This document shows, piece by piece, positions 26,242 to 34,347 of a stretch of DNA of 64,000 nt. Location of the stretch: positions 2,574,501 to 2,638,500 of the forward strand of contig NZ_CP160680.1 in the NCBI RefSeq assembly GCF_040784935.1. Direction: 5' to 3'. The translations under genes were made by a program, and so were the position numbers. Numbering within the stretch: the first letter of the stretch is position 1; every line of letters begins with the position of its first letter. Origin of the DNA: Lewinella sp. LCG006. Its GTDB lineage: Bacteria > Bacteroidota > Bacteroidia > Chitinophagales > Saprospiraceae. The notes below the pieces were generated by a model. That model did not search any database. It worked only from the letters and a program-made list of their open reading frames with translations, and was not told the origin of the DNA.

Positions 26242-27498
26242 ATGGGGCTTTTTATTGGGATCATTGTAGCACTTGCTTTTTCGGCGCTTTTTTCAGGTTC
26301 AGAAATGGCTTTTGTATCTGCCAATAAGCTGAAGATTGAACTCAAGAAAAAGAAAGGCTCGTACCGGAGCCTGGTCTTGTCGGGTTGGTATGACGGTCCC
26401 AACAACTTCATCAGCACGATGTTGGTAGGCAACAACATTGCGCTGGTCGTCTTTACTTACTTGATGGGGCAGTTGCTTTCCCCTTTTCTTTCGCAATTAC
26501 TGGGGATTTCCGAAGAAAGCATCTCGCAGGTGCTACTCCAAACAGTACTGATTACCATCGTCGTTCTCGTCTTTGGGGAGTTTCTACCCAAGACCCTGTT
26601 TCGCTTGTTTGCCGACGATTTTCTTTACCAATTGGCCATCCCTCTGCGATCGCTTCAGTTTTTGTTGTTTCCCTTTGCTTGGGGCATGACCAAGGCATCG
26701 GACCTGGTCTTGCGCGTACTTTTCAAAAAGAAAGTAGCTCCAACAGAGCAAATCCTCACGCGCCTGGATCTGGAAAACTTCGTACGTGAGTCGCGCTCCG
26801 ATGCGCAGGAAGAAATTGACAAAGACCTTTTCGGTAAAGCATTAAACCTACGGGAAGTTCGTGTAAGGGAGAGTATGGTTCCGCGCACCGAGATCGAAAG
26901 TATTGATGTCAATGCCAGCCTTGAGGAGTTGGTAGATCTTTTTCAACAAACGCGTTTTTCCCGACTATTGGTCATCAATGAAGATGTGGACAATGTGCTT
27001 GGATATGTGCACCACCAACAATTGTTTGAGGAATCCAAAAGCATCAAAGAACTTACCCTTCCCATCCCTTTCGTACCCGAAACCATGTACGTAACGGAGT
27101 TGATGAACAAACTTATCAAAGAAAACATGAGCATCGCCTGTGTTTTTGACGAGTTTGGCGGAGTTTCCGGTATCATCACACTGGAAGATATTCTGGAAGA
27201 AATTTTTGGTGAAATTGAGGACGAACACGATCAGGGCGATCATATCGAAGAGGAATTGGGCAACGGCTCCTTTTTGTTTTCAGGACGTTTGGAAATTGAT
27301 TTTCTCAACGAAAAATATGGCCTCTTTTTGCCGGAAGGAGAATACCATACGCTTTCGGGTTATCTCGTCACCACCACCGAAGATATCCCGGAGCAAGGCG
27401 TCGTTTTAGATCTCGGTGATTATCGTTTTACCATCGAACTGGTAAGCAATACCCGGATCGAGACGGTCAAAATTGAAACAATCAACAAAGAAGAATAA
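26242..27498 (+). CDS. CNNM/HlyC-CorC type membrane protein with CBS pair
   Basis: 418 residues. The DUF21 (CNNM) membrane domain spans residues 1-170 (FIGIIVALAFSALFSGSEMA; NNFISTMLVGNNIALVVFTY). A cytoplasmic CBS pair follows (VRESMVPRTEIESIDVNASL, VTELMNKLIKENMSIACVFD, GGVSGIITLEDILEEIFG), then the CorC_HlyC domain (FLFSGRLEIDFLNEKYG ... TLSGYLVT). Family members are implicated in Mg2+ or Co2+ export; the old name haemolysin is misleading. GldE, a gliding protein, has the same layout, but the flanking genes give no gliding context. It is followed after 8 bases by nhaC. Confidence 0.92.
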   Translation: MGLFIGIIVALAFSALFSGSEMAFVSANKLKIELKKKKGSYRSLVLSGWYDGPNNFISTMLVGNNIALVVFTYLMGQLLSPFLSQLLGISEESISQVLLQTVLITIVVLVFGEFLPKTLFRLFADDFLYQLAIPLRSLQFLLFPFAWGMTKASDLVLRVLFKKKVAPTEQILTRLDLENFVRESRSDAQEEIDKDLFGKALNLREVRVRESMVPRTEIESIDVNASLEELVDLFQQTRFSRLLVINEDVDNVLGYVHHQQLFEESKSIKELTLPIPFVPETMYVTELMNKLIKENMSIACVFDEFGGVSGIITLEDILEEIFGEIEDEHDQGDHIEEELGNGSFLFSGRLEIDFLNEKYGLFLPEGEYHTLSGYLVTTTEDIPEQGVVLDLGDYRFTIELVSNTRIETVKIETINKEE

Positions 27499-27506
27499 AA
27501 ACACCC

Positions 27507-28973
27507 ATGGAAGAACAGCCAATTATCGAGAACAAGGAATTGAATATTTGGGAAGCACTCATTCCCGTCATTGTCCTGGTCATTCTCCTAAGTTTCAACG
27601 TGAGTGTTTTTGGTGATGATGCCCTCAGTGGCTCCAACCAGTTTATCCTCCTCCTCGGAGGAGCCGTAGCGGCCATCGTTGGTTTTATGAATAAGGTCTC
27701 CTACGAAAGGATGATCGAAGAGGTCGCCAACAACATCAAATCTACCACCGAGGCCATCCTCATCTTACTGTTTGTGGGTGCATTGGCTGGCACCTGGCTC
27801 ATCAGTGGCGTGATCCCGTCGATGATTTTTTACGGACTAAAAATTCTGAATCCTACCATCTTCCTTCCGGCTACGGTGGTGATCTGTTCGATCATTTCCA
27901 TTGCCACCGGAAGTTCCTGGACTACCTCGGCTACAGTTGGTATCGCCCTCATTGGTATCGGGCAAGCTATTGGCATTCCCCTGGGCATGGTTGCAGGTGC
28001 GGTACTTTCCGGTGCGTATTTCGGCGATAAAATGTCGCCATTGTCTGATACCACTAACCTGGCACCTGCCATGGCTGGCGGCGAACTGTTTACGCACATT
28101 CGCTATATGGCTTACACTACCGTTCCCACCATCACGGTGACCCTTATCGCTTTCATCATCATTGGCCTCACCATTGAGCCCACTGGGGTAGCAGATACCA
28201 AAACCTTGCTGGGGGCTATGGAACAGCAGTTTTACATCAGCCCCATCTTGTTTTTAGTGCCGGCAGTGGTTATTTTTCTCATCGTTCGCAAAACCAAGCC
28301 CCTCATTGCATTGCTGGCCGGAACCCTTCTGGGAGGTGTTTTTGCCGTAGTGTTCCAACCCGATGTAGTAGCGGCTATTGCAGAAACGGAGACACTCAGC
28401 TTCACGAGTGCCTACCTTGGCGTAATGAAAGCCATGACGGTAGACGTTGCCGTTGAAACGGACAATGCGCTCCTTAACGATCTTTTCTCTTCCGGCGGTA
28501 TGGCGGGCATGTTGGGTACGATCTGGTTGATCTTATGTGCCATGGTCTTTGGTGGCATCATGGATGCCATCGGCGCACTGGCACGCATCAGTCGCTCTTT
28601 GTTGGATATGGCCCAGAGTACCTTTAGCTTGTTTGCGAGCACTGTTGCCAGCTGTCTGGCCCTCAATGTTACTGCTTCCGATCAGTACCTGGCCATTGTG
28701 GTGCCTGGGAAAATGTTTGCCAAAGCTTACGAAGATCGCGGCCTCGCGCCGGAAAACCTCAGCCGTACCCTCGAAGATTCAGGGACGGTAACCTCGGTAT
28801 TAGTACCCTGGAACACTTGTGGTGCCTACCAGTCGGGCGTGCTTGGGGTATCCGTAGCCGATTATTTTATCTATGCTATCTTCAACTACCTCAGCCCCTT
28901 TATGACCCTCATTTTTGCCGCTTTTCAGATCAAAATCCGTCAGATGAACGGAAAATACCTGGGCGAGGAATAA
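27507..28973 (+). CDS. nhaC: Na+/H+ antiporter NhaC
   Basis: 488 residues, about 11-12 membrane helices. Recognised by ALIPVIVLVILLSFNVSVFG near the start, ILLFVGALAGTWLISGVIPS, SIISIATGSSWTTSATVGIA and GAYFGDKMSPLSDTTNLAPA, the last being the signature of the NhaC family. It expels Na+ (or exchanges malate/lactate in some relatives) in return for H+ at the inner membrane. It begins 8 bases after the CNNM-type gene, so the two form an ion-transport pair. Transcription ends at a GC-rich 16-bp hairpin. Confidence 0.94.
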   Translation: MEEQPIIENKELNIWEALIPVIVLVILLSFNVSVFGDDALSGSNQFILLLGGAVAAIVGFMNKVSYERMIEEVANNIKSTTEAILILLFVGALAGTWLISGVIPSMIFYGLKILNPTIFLPATVVICSIISIATGSSWTTSATVGIALIGIGQAIGIPLGMVAGAVLSGAYFGDKMSPLSDTTNLAPAMAGGELFTHIRYMAYTTVPTITVTLIAFIIIGLTIEPTGVADTKTLLGAMEQQFYISPILFLVPAVVIFLIVRKTKPLIALLAGTLLGGVFAVVFQPDVVAAIAETETLSFTSAYLGVMKAMTVDVAVETDNALLNDLFSSGGMAGMLGTIWLILCAMVFGGIMDAIGALARISRSLLDMAQSTFSLFASTVASCLALNVTASDQYLAIVVPGKMFAKAYEDRGLAPENLSRTLEDSGTVTSVLVPWNTCGAYQSGVLGVSVADYFIYAIFNYLSPFMTLIFAAFQIKIRQMNGKYLGEE

Positions 28974-28978
28974 GTTTA

Positions 28979-29019
28979 CGCCCCACCCTCCTGATCAAGG
29001 ATTTCAGGAGGGTGGGGCG
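28979..29019. terminator. GC-rich hairpin between convergent genes
   Basis: CGCCCCACCCTCCTGA (28979-28994) and TCAGGAGGGTGGGGCG (29004-29019) form a perfect 16-bp stem with a 9-base loop. It separates nhaC from the convergent reductase gene; T-runs are weak on both sides. Confidence 0.8.
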
Positions 29020-29026
29020 ACCATTT

Positions 29027-30121
29027 CTAAACATCAAAGCTGATCTCCACATCCTTACCATCAGGATGTGCCTGGCAAGCGAGGACATAGCCATCAGCCA
29101 CTTCGTCGTCGTCGAGCGCGTAGCAAACATCCATCTTCACGGAGCCGCTTTTTACCTTGGCCATGCAGGTGGAGCAAGCGCCGGCCATACAGGAGTAGGG
29201 CGCATCGTGCTTGGCATCCAGCAGTGCTTCCAGAATCGTCTTCTTCTCAGGTACGTTTATAGTGATGCTCTCGCCACGCAGCTGCACTTTCACGGTGCCT
29301 GCTCCTCCGGCAGTCATTACCTTTCCTGCGGCCACTTCGGCAGCGTTGACAAAGCGTTCAGAATGGATGTTTTTCTTGCTGATCCCTTGCTCTGTAAGGC
29401 TGGTTTCAACTACATCGATCATGGCTCCGGGGCCACAGATAAAGTATTCGGCAGCTTTACCTTGTACCGGACATTCTCTTAAGAAAGTATCAATAACCAA
29501 AGGACTGATACGCCCGGTAAGGCCATCCCAGTTCGTCGTCGATTTTTTAAACCAGCCCCCTTTTTCTTTCTTGGGTTGGCTGATAATGTACTCCACTTTC
29601 AGCTGTCCAGCGTAGCGTTTGCTCAGGGTTTGTAGCTCATCGTAAAAGATAATCTGGTCATCCTCCCGACTGCCATAAAGGAGGTAAACGCTACTTTGCG
29701 GTTCTTCCTCAAGGATCGTCTTAAGGATCGACATCAACGGCGTAATGCCGGAACCTGCACCAAAAAGGTAATAACTCTTCCGCTGATCGGGGTCTAATGC
29801 GGTATAAAAACGTCCTTGCGGAGGCATCACCTCAACCGTATCGCCTGCTTTTACAGCATCGTGAATGTGATTGGACACCTTGCCGCCACTTACTCGCTTT
29901 ACAGATACGGCCAATTCAGGTTCCAGCGGAGAAGAGCTCATCGAGTAGGCCCGTCTTTCTTCCGTTCCATTGATCGAAAAGCGGAGGGTCAGGTACTGCC
30001 CTTGCTTGTAGGCAAATGTTTCCGCCAGTTCAGCAGGAACCTGAAAATAAAGACTCACGGTATCTTCGGTCTCTGTTTTTACCTTGCTTATCGTAAGCGG
30101 GTAAAACTTTGTATCACTCAT
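29027..30121 (-). CDS. Ferredoxin-NADPH reductase fused to a 2Fe-2S ferredoxin, PaaE-like
   Basis: 364 residues. An FAD-binding domain (residues 1-105, with YKQGQYLTLRF and RRAYSMSSSP) and an NAD(P)-binding domain (105-240, LFGAGSGITPLMSILKT, YFICGPGAMIDVVE) are followed by a plant-type 2Fe-2S domain (about 275-364) with Cys pattern CMAGACSTCMAKV and a later Cys in VLACQAHP. This is the layout of PaaE, the reductase of phenylacetyl-CoA oxygenase, and of reductases for acyl desaturases or alkane hydroxylases. No paa or oxygenase gene is nearby, so the partner is open. It has a good promoter 112 bases upstream. Confidence 0.9.
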   Translation of the reverse strand: MSDTKFYPLTISKVKTETEDTVSLYFQVPAELAETFAYKQGQYLTLRFSINGTEERRAYSMSSSPLEPELAVSVKRVSGGKVSNHIHDAVKAGDTVEVMPPQGRFYTALDPDQRKSYYLFGAGSGITPLMSILKTILEEEPQSSVYLLYGSREDDQIIFYDELQTLSKRYAGQLKVEYIISQPKKEKGGWFKKSTTNWDGLTGRISPLVIDTFLRECPVQGKAAEYFICGPGAMIDVVETSLTEQGISKKNIHSERFVNAAEVAAGKVMTAGGAGTVKVQLRGESITINVPEKKTILEALLDAKHDAPYSCMAGACSTCMAKVKSGSVKMDVCYALDDDEVADGYVLACQAHPDGKDVEISFDV

Positions 30122-30232
30122 GCGTAGGCATTAATTTTTCAATAAACTCTTAAACAGGGAACAAGCCCGAAGGTTGAGTCCCTCCTGTTGGGTACATTGC
30201 TTTTGTACCGTTGTTCGCCGTAGAATTGCGCA

Positions 30233-30264
30233 CAAAGTTAAACCGCTTCGGGCAAGTGTACCAA
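30233..30264 (-). promoter_or_regulatory. Promoter with -33 TTGG and -7 TAACTTTG
   Basis: Minus-strand TTGG (30261-30264) and TAACTTTG (30233-30240) are 20 bases apart, a good Bacteroidota promoter, reading toward the reductase gene that starts at 30121. Confidence 0.65.
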
Positions 30265-30339
30265 TTAAGGAAGATGAATTTGATCACCAGTTGTGTTCCA
30301 TGATGCTCATCAGGGGCCATGCCATCTCCCGTCACGACT

Positions 30340-30424
30340 GCTCCGTAGGGGCGGGTTTAAAATCCGATCCTACGGAGCAGCACGGTTTTGCACGGACAGG
30401 GCGGGTTTAAAATCCGACCCTACT
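30340..30424. repeat. Two copies of a structured palindromic repeat
   Basis: GGGCGGGTTTAAAATCCGA occurs at 30349-30367 and again at 30399-30417, and the match runs on through the next six bases (24 of 25 identical), 50 bp apart. The first copy is enclosed by a perfect 10-bp inverted repeat (GCTCCGTAGG 30340-30349, CCTACGGAGC 30369-30378), and the core itself is nearly palindromic. The second copy overlaps the 3' end of the next leftward gene and supplies its TAA stop. Confidence 0.75.
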
Positions 30425-31252
30425 TTCCACAACAAGCGTCCCATCAGCAAAAAGCAGGTAGCGACGATCCAACTGTTCCCGGTAAAAAGTGGGTTGCTTA
30501 GTCGGCTCGGGCCATTCCAATATTTGAGTTACCTGTTGCTGAGGAAAATAGCGGTAGTAATCACCGTTCTGGCGAAAATAGAGCTGCTGCTGTTGAAAAA
30601 AGCAGTCTTCCACCTCCGTTATCTCCCACCAGGCTTCGAGCTGGCCAAGAATGGAAAACAAGGCAATTCCCCTTTGCGGGAAATTCAGTGCCAGCCGATC
30701 ACCCCAGCGCAGGATTTGGGTAGGCCCATCGGTCAGGTCTTCACTCAGCCGAAAGTCATTGGAGGTGAAAAGGAGCTCACCCCGGGCACTCAGGCGGTAA
30801 AGTCGCCCGGCCCATTCATCGTAGACCCACAGGTTGTTGTCATGGCTGCGAGCGACGGCCGTGGCGTACTGAACGGGCGTATCGCGCAAGTCGAGGGTGG
30901 CGCGTTCACTCAGCGTGCGGTCGAGTAAAACAATGGTTTGCTGCTCCTGGTAGAAAAGCAAAATATTGAAAGGGTCGGTAGCGTCGATGGTGAAGTCTTC
31001 GCCCAGGGTTGTATTGTGAAACTGAAAAAGAGCTTTGCCTTGCGGCGAATACTGGGTCAACACCCCTTGGTGATCAACCGCCAGCAGCTGCTGCAGTGGA
31101 TCAACGGCGAAGGTAACAATGCTGTCTTTTTGGAAGGTGATTTGCCAAAGGCTATCCGCTGGTTGGGCCTTGCCAACAAGCAGAAAGCTCAACCACAGCA
31201 GAGCAGTTATTGACCAAAGGCAGCGTAAGGATGGAGGAGACTTCGTATTCAC
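30407..31252 (-). CDS. Secreted beta-propeller-like protein
   Basis: About 281 residues if the GTG at 31252 is used, which places the hydrophobic signal (CLWSITALLWLSFLLVG) near the N-terminus; an ATG at 31333 gives 308 residues but overlaps lpxH by 35 bases and adds a long basic head. After the signal the sequence shows repeating blades of about 40 residues (LLAVDHQGVLTQYSPQGKAL; LWVYDEWAGRLYRLSARGEL) like a six-bladed NHL-type propeller. Function unknown; probably periplasmic or surface. The last residues (RVGF) and the stop codon are encoded by a palindromic repeat, so the native C-terminus may have been altered by that insertion. Confidence 0.75.
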   Translation of the reverse strand: MNTKSPPSLRCLWSITALLWLSFLLVGKAQPADSLWQITFQKDSIVTFAVDPLQQLLAVDHQGVLTQYSPQGKALFQFHNTTLGEDFTIDATDPFNILLFYQEQQTIVLLDRTLSERATLDLRDTPVQYATAVARSHDNNLWVYDEWAGRLYRLSARGELLFTSNDFRLSEDLTDGPTQILRWGDRLALNFPQRGIALFSILGQLEAWWEITEVEDCFFQQQQLYFRQNGDYYRYFPQQQVTQILEWPEPTKQPTFYREQLDRRYLLFADGTLVVESRVGF

Positions 31253-31298
31253 ATCAAAGAAACGTTTGAAAACAGGAAATGGTGTAAATGACCAGTAT

Positions 31299-32069
31299 TT
31301 ACCCCTCCACTGCCCGCCCCTCCGGATGTTCAAAAAATGCCAGCTTCAGTTCTTGGCCGTCAAATACCGCGTAAGAGTTGAAGTGTACCCATTCTCCAAG
31401 GTTGATGTAGCGCGTGTGGCCATTGGGAAGCAGGTAGTTGATCGGCAGATGGCGGTGCCCAAAAACGAAGTAATCGACATCGGGTAATTGCGCCGATTTG
31501 CGGGTGCTGTATTGAAGGAGCCACTCTTTGTCGGGCCCGAGAAAGACATCTTCACTGTGGTTGGCTTCGCGACTTTTGCCCGAAAAAAAATTGGCAAGCC
31601 CTATACCAAAGTTAGGGTGCAGGCGGGCAAACAACCACTGACAGAAGCGATTGGCGAAGACTTTTTTGAGCAATTTGTAGCCATGGTCTCCTGGCCCTAG
31701 CCCATCACCGTGGCCAATGAAAAAAGTTTTGCCGCCAATTTTGTGAATGACGGGTTCGCGATAGATGGGCGCATCGAGTTCTTTTTGCAAATAGTCAAAC
31801 ATCCACATGTCGTGGTTGCCGGTGAAGAGGTGGAGTACGATCCCGGCGTCGCGTAGTTCTGCCAACTTGCCCAACAAACGCACATAACCACGAGGGACAG
31901 CCGTTTTGTACTCAAACCAGAAATCGAAAATATCTCCTACCAGATAGATCGCATCGGCATCGTGGCGAATGGTATCCAACCAGCGAACCAGTTGTCGCTC
32001 ACGTTCGGCACTGCTCAGCCGACCGTCGACCCCAAGGTGAAAATCCGACGCAAAATATGTTTTACCCAA
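31299..32069 (-). CDS. lpxH: UDP-2,3-diacylglucosamine pyrophosphohydrolase
   Basis: Cleaves UDP-2,3-diacylglucosamine to lipid X in lipid A synthesis; peripheral inner-membrane enzyme. The metallophosphoesterase motifs are complete: FASDFHLG, LVGDIFDFWFEY, FTGNHDMWMFDYL, IGHGDGLGPGDHGYK and FGHRHLP. The open frame extends to a GTG at 32270, but its first 67 residues are unlike the family, which normally begins a few residues before TYFASDFHLG; I chose the TTG at 32069 (256 residues). The nearest ATG is at 32153. The beta-propeller-like gene follows directly. The start remains the uncertain point. Confidence 0.9.
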   Translation of the reverse strand: MGKTYFASDFHLGVDGRLSSAERERQLVRWLDTIRHDADAIYLVGDIFDFWFEYKTAVPRGYVRLLGKLAELRDAGIVLHLFTGNHDMWMFDYLQKELDAPIYREPVIHKIGGKTFFIGHGDGLGPGDHGYKLLKKVFANRFCQWLFARLHPNFGIGLANFFSGKSREANHSEDVFLGPDKEWLLQYSTRKSAQLPDVDYFVFGHRHLPINYLLPNGHTRYINLGEWVHFNSYAVFDGQELKLAFFEHPEGRAVEG

Positions 32070-32259
32070 AAGGAAGTAGTACTGTTTAGCCCGCGAAATT
32101 ACGAAACAAGTACGATATTGGTGAAAATGGGCTAATCGTACCAGTGCGATCATACAAATCCAGTGACTGCAAGCTGATGAAACCGTGAAAACCCAGAGGA
32201 GCTTGCGACGATCACCGAAGGTAATCTGTTGAATCCTGTTAATTCCGTGTTCTATACGG

Positions 32260-32267
32260 TATCTTTG
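32260..32267 (+). promoter_or_regulatory. -7 promoter box TATCTTTG
   Basis: TATCTTTG, 20 bases before the ATG of the SDR gene at 32288. It lies in the region where the unsupported long N-terminal frame of lpxH would be encoded on the other strand, which argues against that frame. Confidence 0.5.
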
Positions 32268-32287
32268 CACTGACCTAAGTAATAATA

Positions 32288-33073
32288 ATGAACCTCGATT
32301 TACGAAATAAAAATGCCTTGGTTGGAGGCAGCAGCAAAGGTATTGGCAAGGCTGCGGCGCAGGAATTGGCAGAACTGGGTGCCAACGTCACCTTGATGGC
32401 GCGTTCGGCAACACTGTTGGAAGAAGTGCTGAAAGAGCTGGATACCTCGCAAGGGCAAAAGCACGATTTTATCACCGTTGATTTTTCCGATATCGCCGAC
32501 TTACAGGCCAAGGCCAAGGCGCTGGTAGAACAAAAGACGGTTCATATTCTGGTGAACAACACTGGCGGCCCTCCGGGAGGCCCGATTTTAGCGGCCGATC
32601 TTGCCGCTTTTAGCCAGGCACTCAATAATCATTTGTTTTGCAACCAAGTGCTGGCGCAGGCGGTCGTGCCGGGGATGCGAGCAGCAGGCTACGGGCGCAT
32701 TATCAACGTCATTTCTACGTCAGTAAAATCTCCGATCGACAACCTCGGGGTATCCAATACCACTAGAGCGGCAGTGGCCAATTGGGCCAAAACCCTGGCC
32801 AATGAGGTAGGCCCAGATGCCATTACCGTCAATAACCTCCTGCCTGGTGCTACCGAAACCGAACGCTTGCACGGCCTTTTAGATACCTGGTCGAGCCAGA
32901 AAAATATCACGAACGACGCCATGGCTAGTCAGATGAAGAAGAGTATTCCACTGGGGCGCTTTGGCCAGCCTAGGGAAATTGGCGGCGTCATTGCATTTCT
33001 GGCCAGCCCCGCTGCGGCTTACATTACGGGCACGAATATCACGGTAGATGGTGGGCGCACCAAAATGCTGTAG
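32288..33073 (+). CDS. SDR-family protein with substituted catalytic Tyr and Lys
   Basis: 261 residues of the classical short-chain dehydrogenase fold, close to the 3-oxoacyl-ACP reductase-like branch. The cofactor motif is present in altered form (ALVGGSSKGIGKAAAQEL), as are VNNTGGPPGGP (NNAG variant) and the C-terminal YITGTNITVDGGRTKML. In place of YxxxK the sequence has SNTTR (within LGVSNTTRAAVANWAKTLA), so Tyr is replaced by Ser and Lys by Arg; the upstream Ser of NVISTSV remains. A BKR-like SDR subfamily with this SNTxRAAV segment is known. Activity by the standard mechanism is doubtful. Confidence 0.88.
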   Translation: MNLDLRNKNALVGGSSKGIGKAAAQELAELGANVTLMARSATLLEEVLKELDTSQGQKHDFITVDFSDIADLQAKAKALVEQKTVHILVNNTGGPPGGPILAADLAAFSQALNNHLFCNQVLAQAVVPGMRAAGYGRIINVISTSVKSPIDNLGVSNTTRAAVANWAKTLANEVGPDAITVNNLLPGATETERLHGLLDTWSSQKNITNDAMASQMKKSIPLGRFGQPREIGGVIAFLASPAAAYITGTNITVDGGRTKML

Positions 33074-33151
33074 CCATTCAATGACGCAAAACGACTACTC
33101 AGATGGATGTTCAGGCCATCGGAAAGTAAATGGTAGCGAGACAAACGAAAA

Positions 33152-34258
33152 ATGCCTAGTTTTGGAGGGATGATAAAGATAAAACAAAGACTGGCGCATA
33201 ACCGGGCCCTATTAGGCTTCAACGACTTGCCCATCGCCTTGGTGGGCGTGCCATTGGTAGCTTTTGTGATGCCCCTTTTGTTTTTCAATGGAACCTTGGA
33301 AAACGGGATTTGGGCCTTTTGGCCCAAGTGGAAGGTGTCTCTTTTCTTTACGATCTTTTACTGGGTGGTCATGCGCCAGGCGGTGCTCTTCTTTCGGTCC
33401 CGTTGGCCGGAATACAAGGATACGCAGAAACGGATACTGTTCATGATGATCACCACTATCGTGATGGTCTTATTGCTGAATAATTTTTGCTACGATATCC
33501 ATGATGTGCTTTTACCCGAAGGGTACCAGAAGGATATGAGTAAATTTGATTACGCCAAGAGCACCTTCATGGTCGTCTTTTTTATCCTTTCGATCTATGA
33601 GGGCATCTATTTCTACCATCGTTGGCGGCTGAGTCTGATCGAAACCGAGCGCTTGCGACAGGAGAATATCAGCTCCCAACTGGATGCGCTCAAGAGCCAG
33701 GTCAATCCGCATTTTTTATTCAATAGCTTGAATACCCTCACTTATCTGATCCCCGAAGACGAGAATAGGGCCGTGCGTTTTGTGCAGCAATTATCTAAAG
33801 TGTATCGCTATATTCTGGAAATTCGAGACCGATCACTGATTACCGTGGCCGAAGAGCTCGATTTCCTGGATGCCTACCAGTTTTTGCTCAAAGAGCGTTT
33901 CGGGGATAACCTGCAATTGCACTTACAAATAGATCCTGCCGTCAAGCAGCTGCACATGATTCCGCTCTCCATGCAGTTGCTGCTGGAGAATGCGATCAAG
34001 CATAATATCGTGAGTAGCCAGCACCCGCTTACGATTGAAGTCATCGTAGGTACCCCAAAGGAGACGCTCTTGATCCGCAACCAACTCCAACCCAAGCAAC
34101 AGACCCAGGTTTCCACGAAAGTGGGCTTGGACAATATTCGTCGGCGCTACGCTTTTTACACCACCGCCCAGGTAGAAGTGAACACCGAAGATGGATGGTT
34201 CAGCGTAGAATTACCGCTGCTGCACACGCCGGAGCTGGTTGTGGAAGAAAAGGGGTGA
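33152..34258 (+). CDS. LytS/YehU-type sensor histidine kinase
   Basis: 368 residues (or from the ATG at 33170, MIKIKQR). Four membrane helices in residues 20-155 (LPIALVGVPLVAFVMPLLFF; WKVSLFFTIFYWVVMRQAVL; ILFMMITTIVMVLLL; STFMVVFFILSIYEGIYF) lead to a PF06580 His_kinase domain with the phospho-His in LKSQVNPHFLFNSLNTL, then an HATPase with MQLLLENAIKHN and the short G box VGLDNIRRRY. Kinases of this type normally pair with a LytTR response regulator encoded next door; none is present, so the partner must lie elsewhere. The stop codon lies in the stem of a terminator hairpin. Confidence 0.92.
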   Translation: MPSFGGMIKIKQRLAHNRALLGFNDLPIALVGVPLVAFVMPLLFFNGTLENGIWAFWPKWKVSLFFTIFYWVVMRQAVLFFRSRWPEYKDTQKRILFMMITTIVMVLLLNNFCYDIHDVLLPEGYQKDMSKFDYAKSTFMVVFFILSIYEGIYFYHRWRLSLIETERLRQENISSQLDALKSQVNPHFLFNSLNTLTYLIPEDENRAVRFVQQLSKVYRYILEIRDRSLITVAEELDFLDAYQFLLKERFGDNLQLHLQIDPAVKQLHMIPLSMQLLLENAIKHNIVSSQHPLTIEVIVGTPKETLLIRNQLQPKQQTQVSTKVGLDNIRRRYAFYTTAQVEVNTEDGWFSVELPLLHTPELVVEEKG

Positions 34259-34295
34259 GCACGCGCTATTGTACTAGAATTGCGTGTGCTCACCC
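34253..34295. terminator. Hairpin terminator overlapping a gene relic
   Basis: GGGTGAGCAC (34253-34262) pairs with GTGCTCACCC (34286-34295), extended by four inner pairs with one wobble; the stem contains the stop codon of the LytS-type kinase. The right arm and loop are formed by the relic of a lipoprotein gene on the other strand. Confidence 0.6.
34266..34289 (-). pseudogene. Relic of the 3' end of a third paralogous lipoprotein gene
   Basis: Read on the minus strand these 24 bases encode AHAILVQ and a TAG stop. The 221-residue lipoprotein gene at 35045-35710 ends with exactly AHAILVQ and TAG; 23 of 24 bases are identical (35045-35068). Nothing upstream continues the reading frame. It looks like the leftover tail of another tandem copy after recombination or gene conversion. 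Confidence 0.6.
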
Positions 34296-34347
34296 ATCTA
34301 CAAATATCTCATAAAGAGACATGACTGTAGCGAAGGTCAGAGAAGCA

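Noticed and set aside
28817-29482. 221-codon plus-strand frame
   Set aside because: Spans the end of nhaC, the terminator and the ferredoxin-reductase gene in antisense; a shadow.
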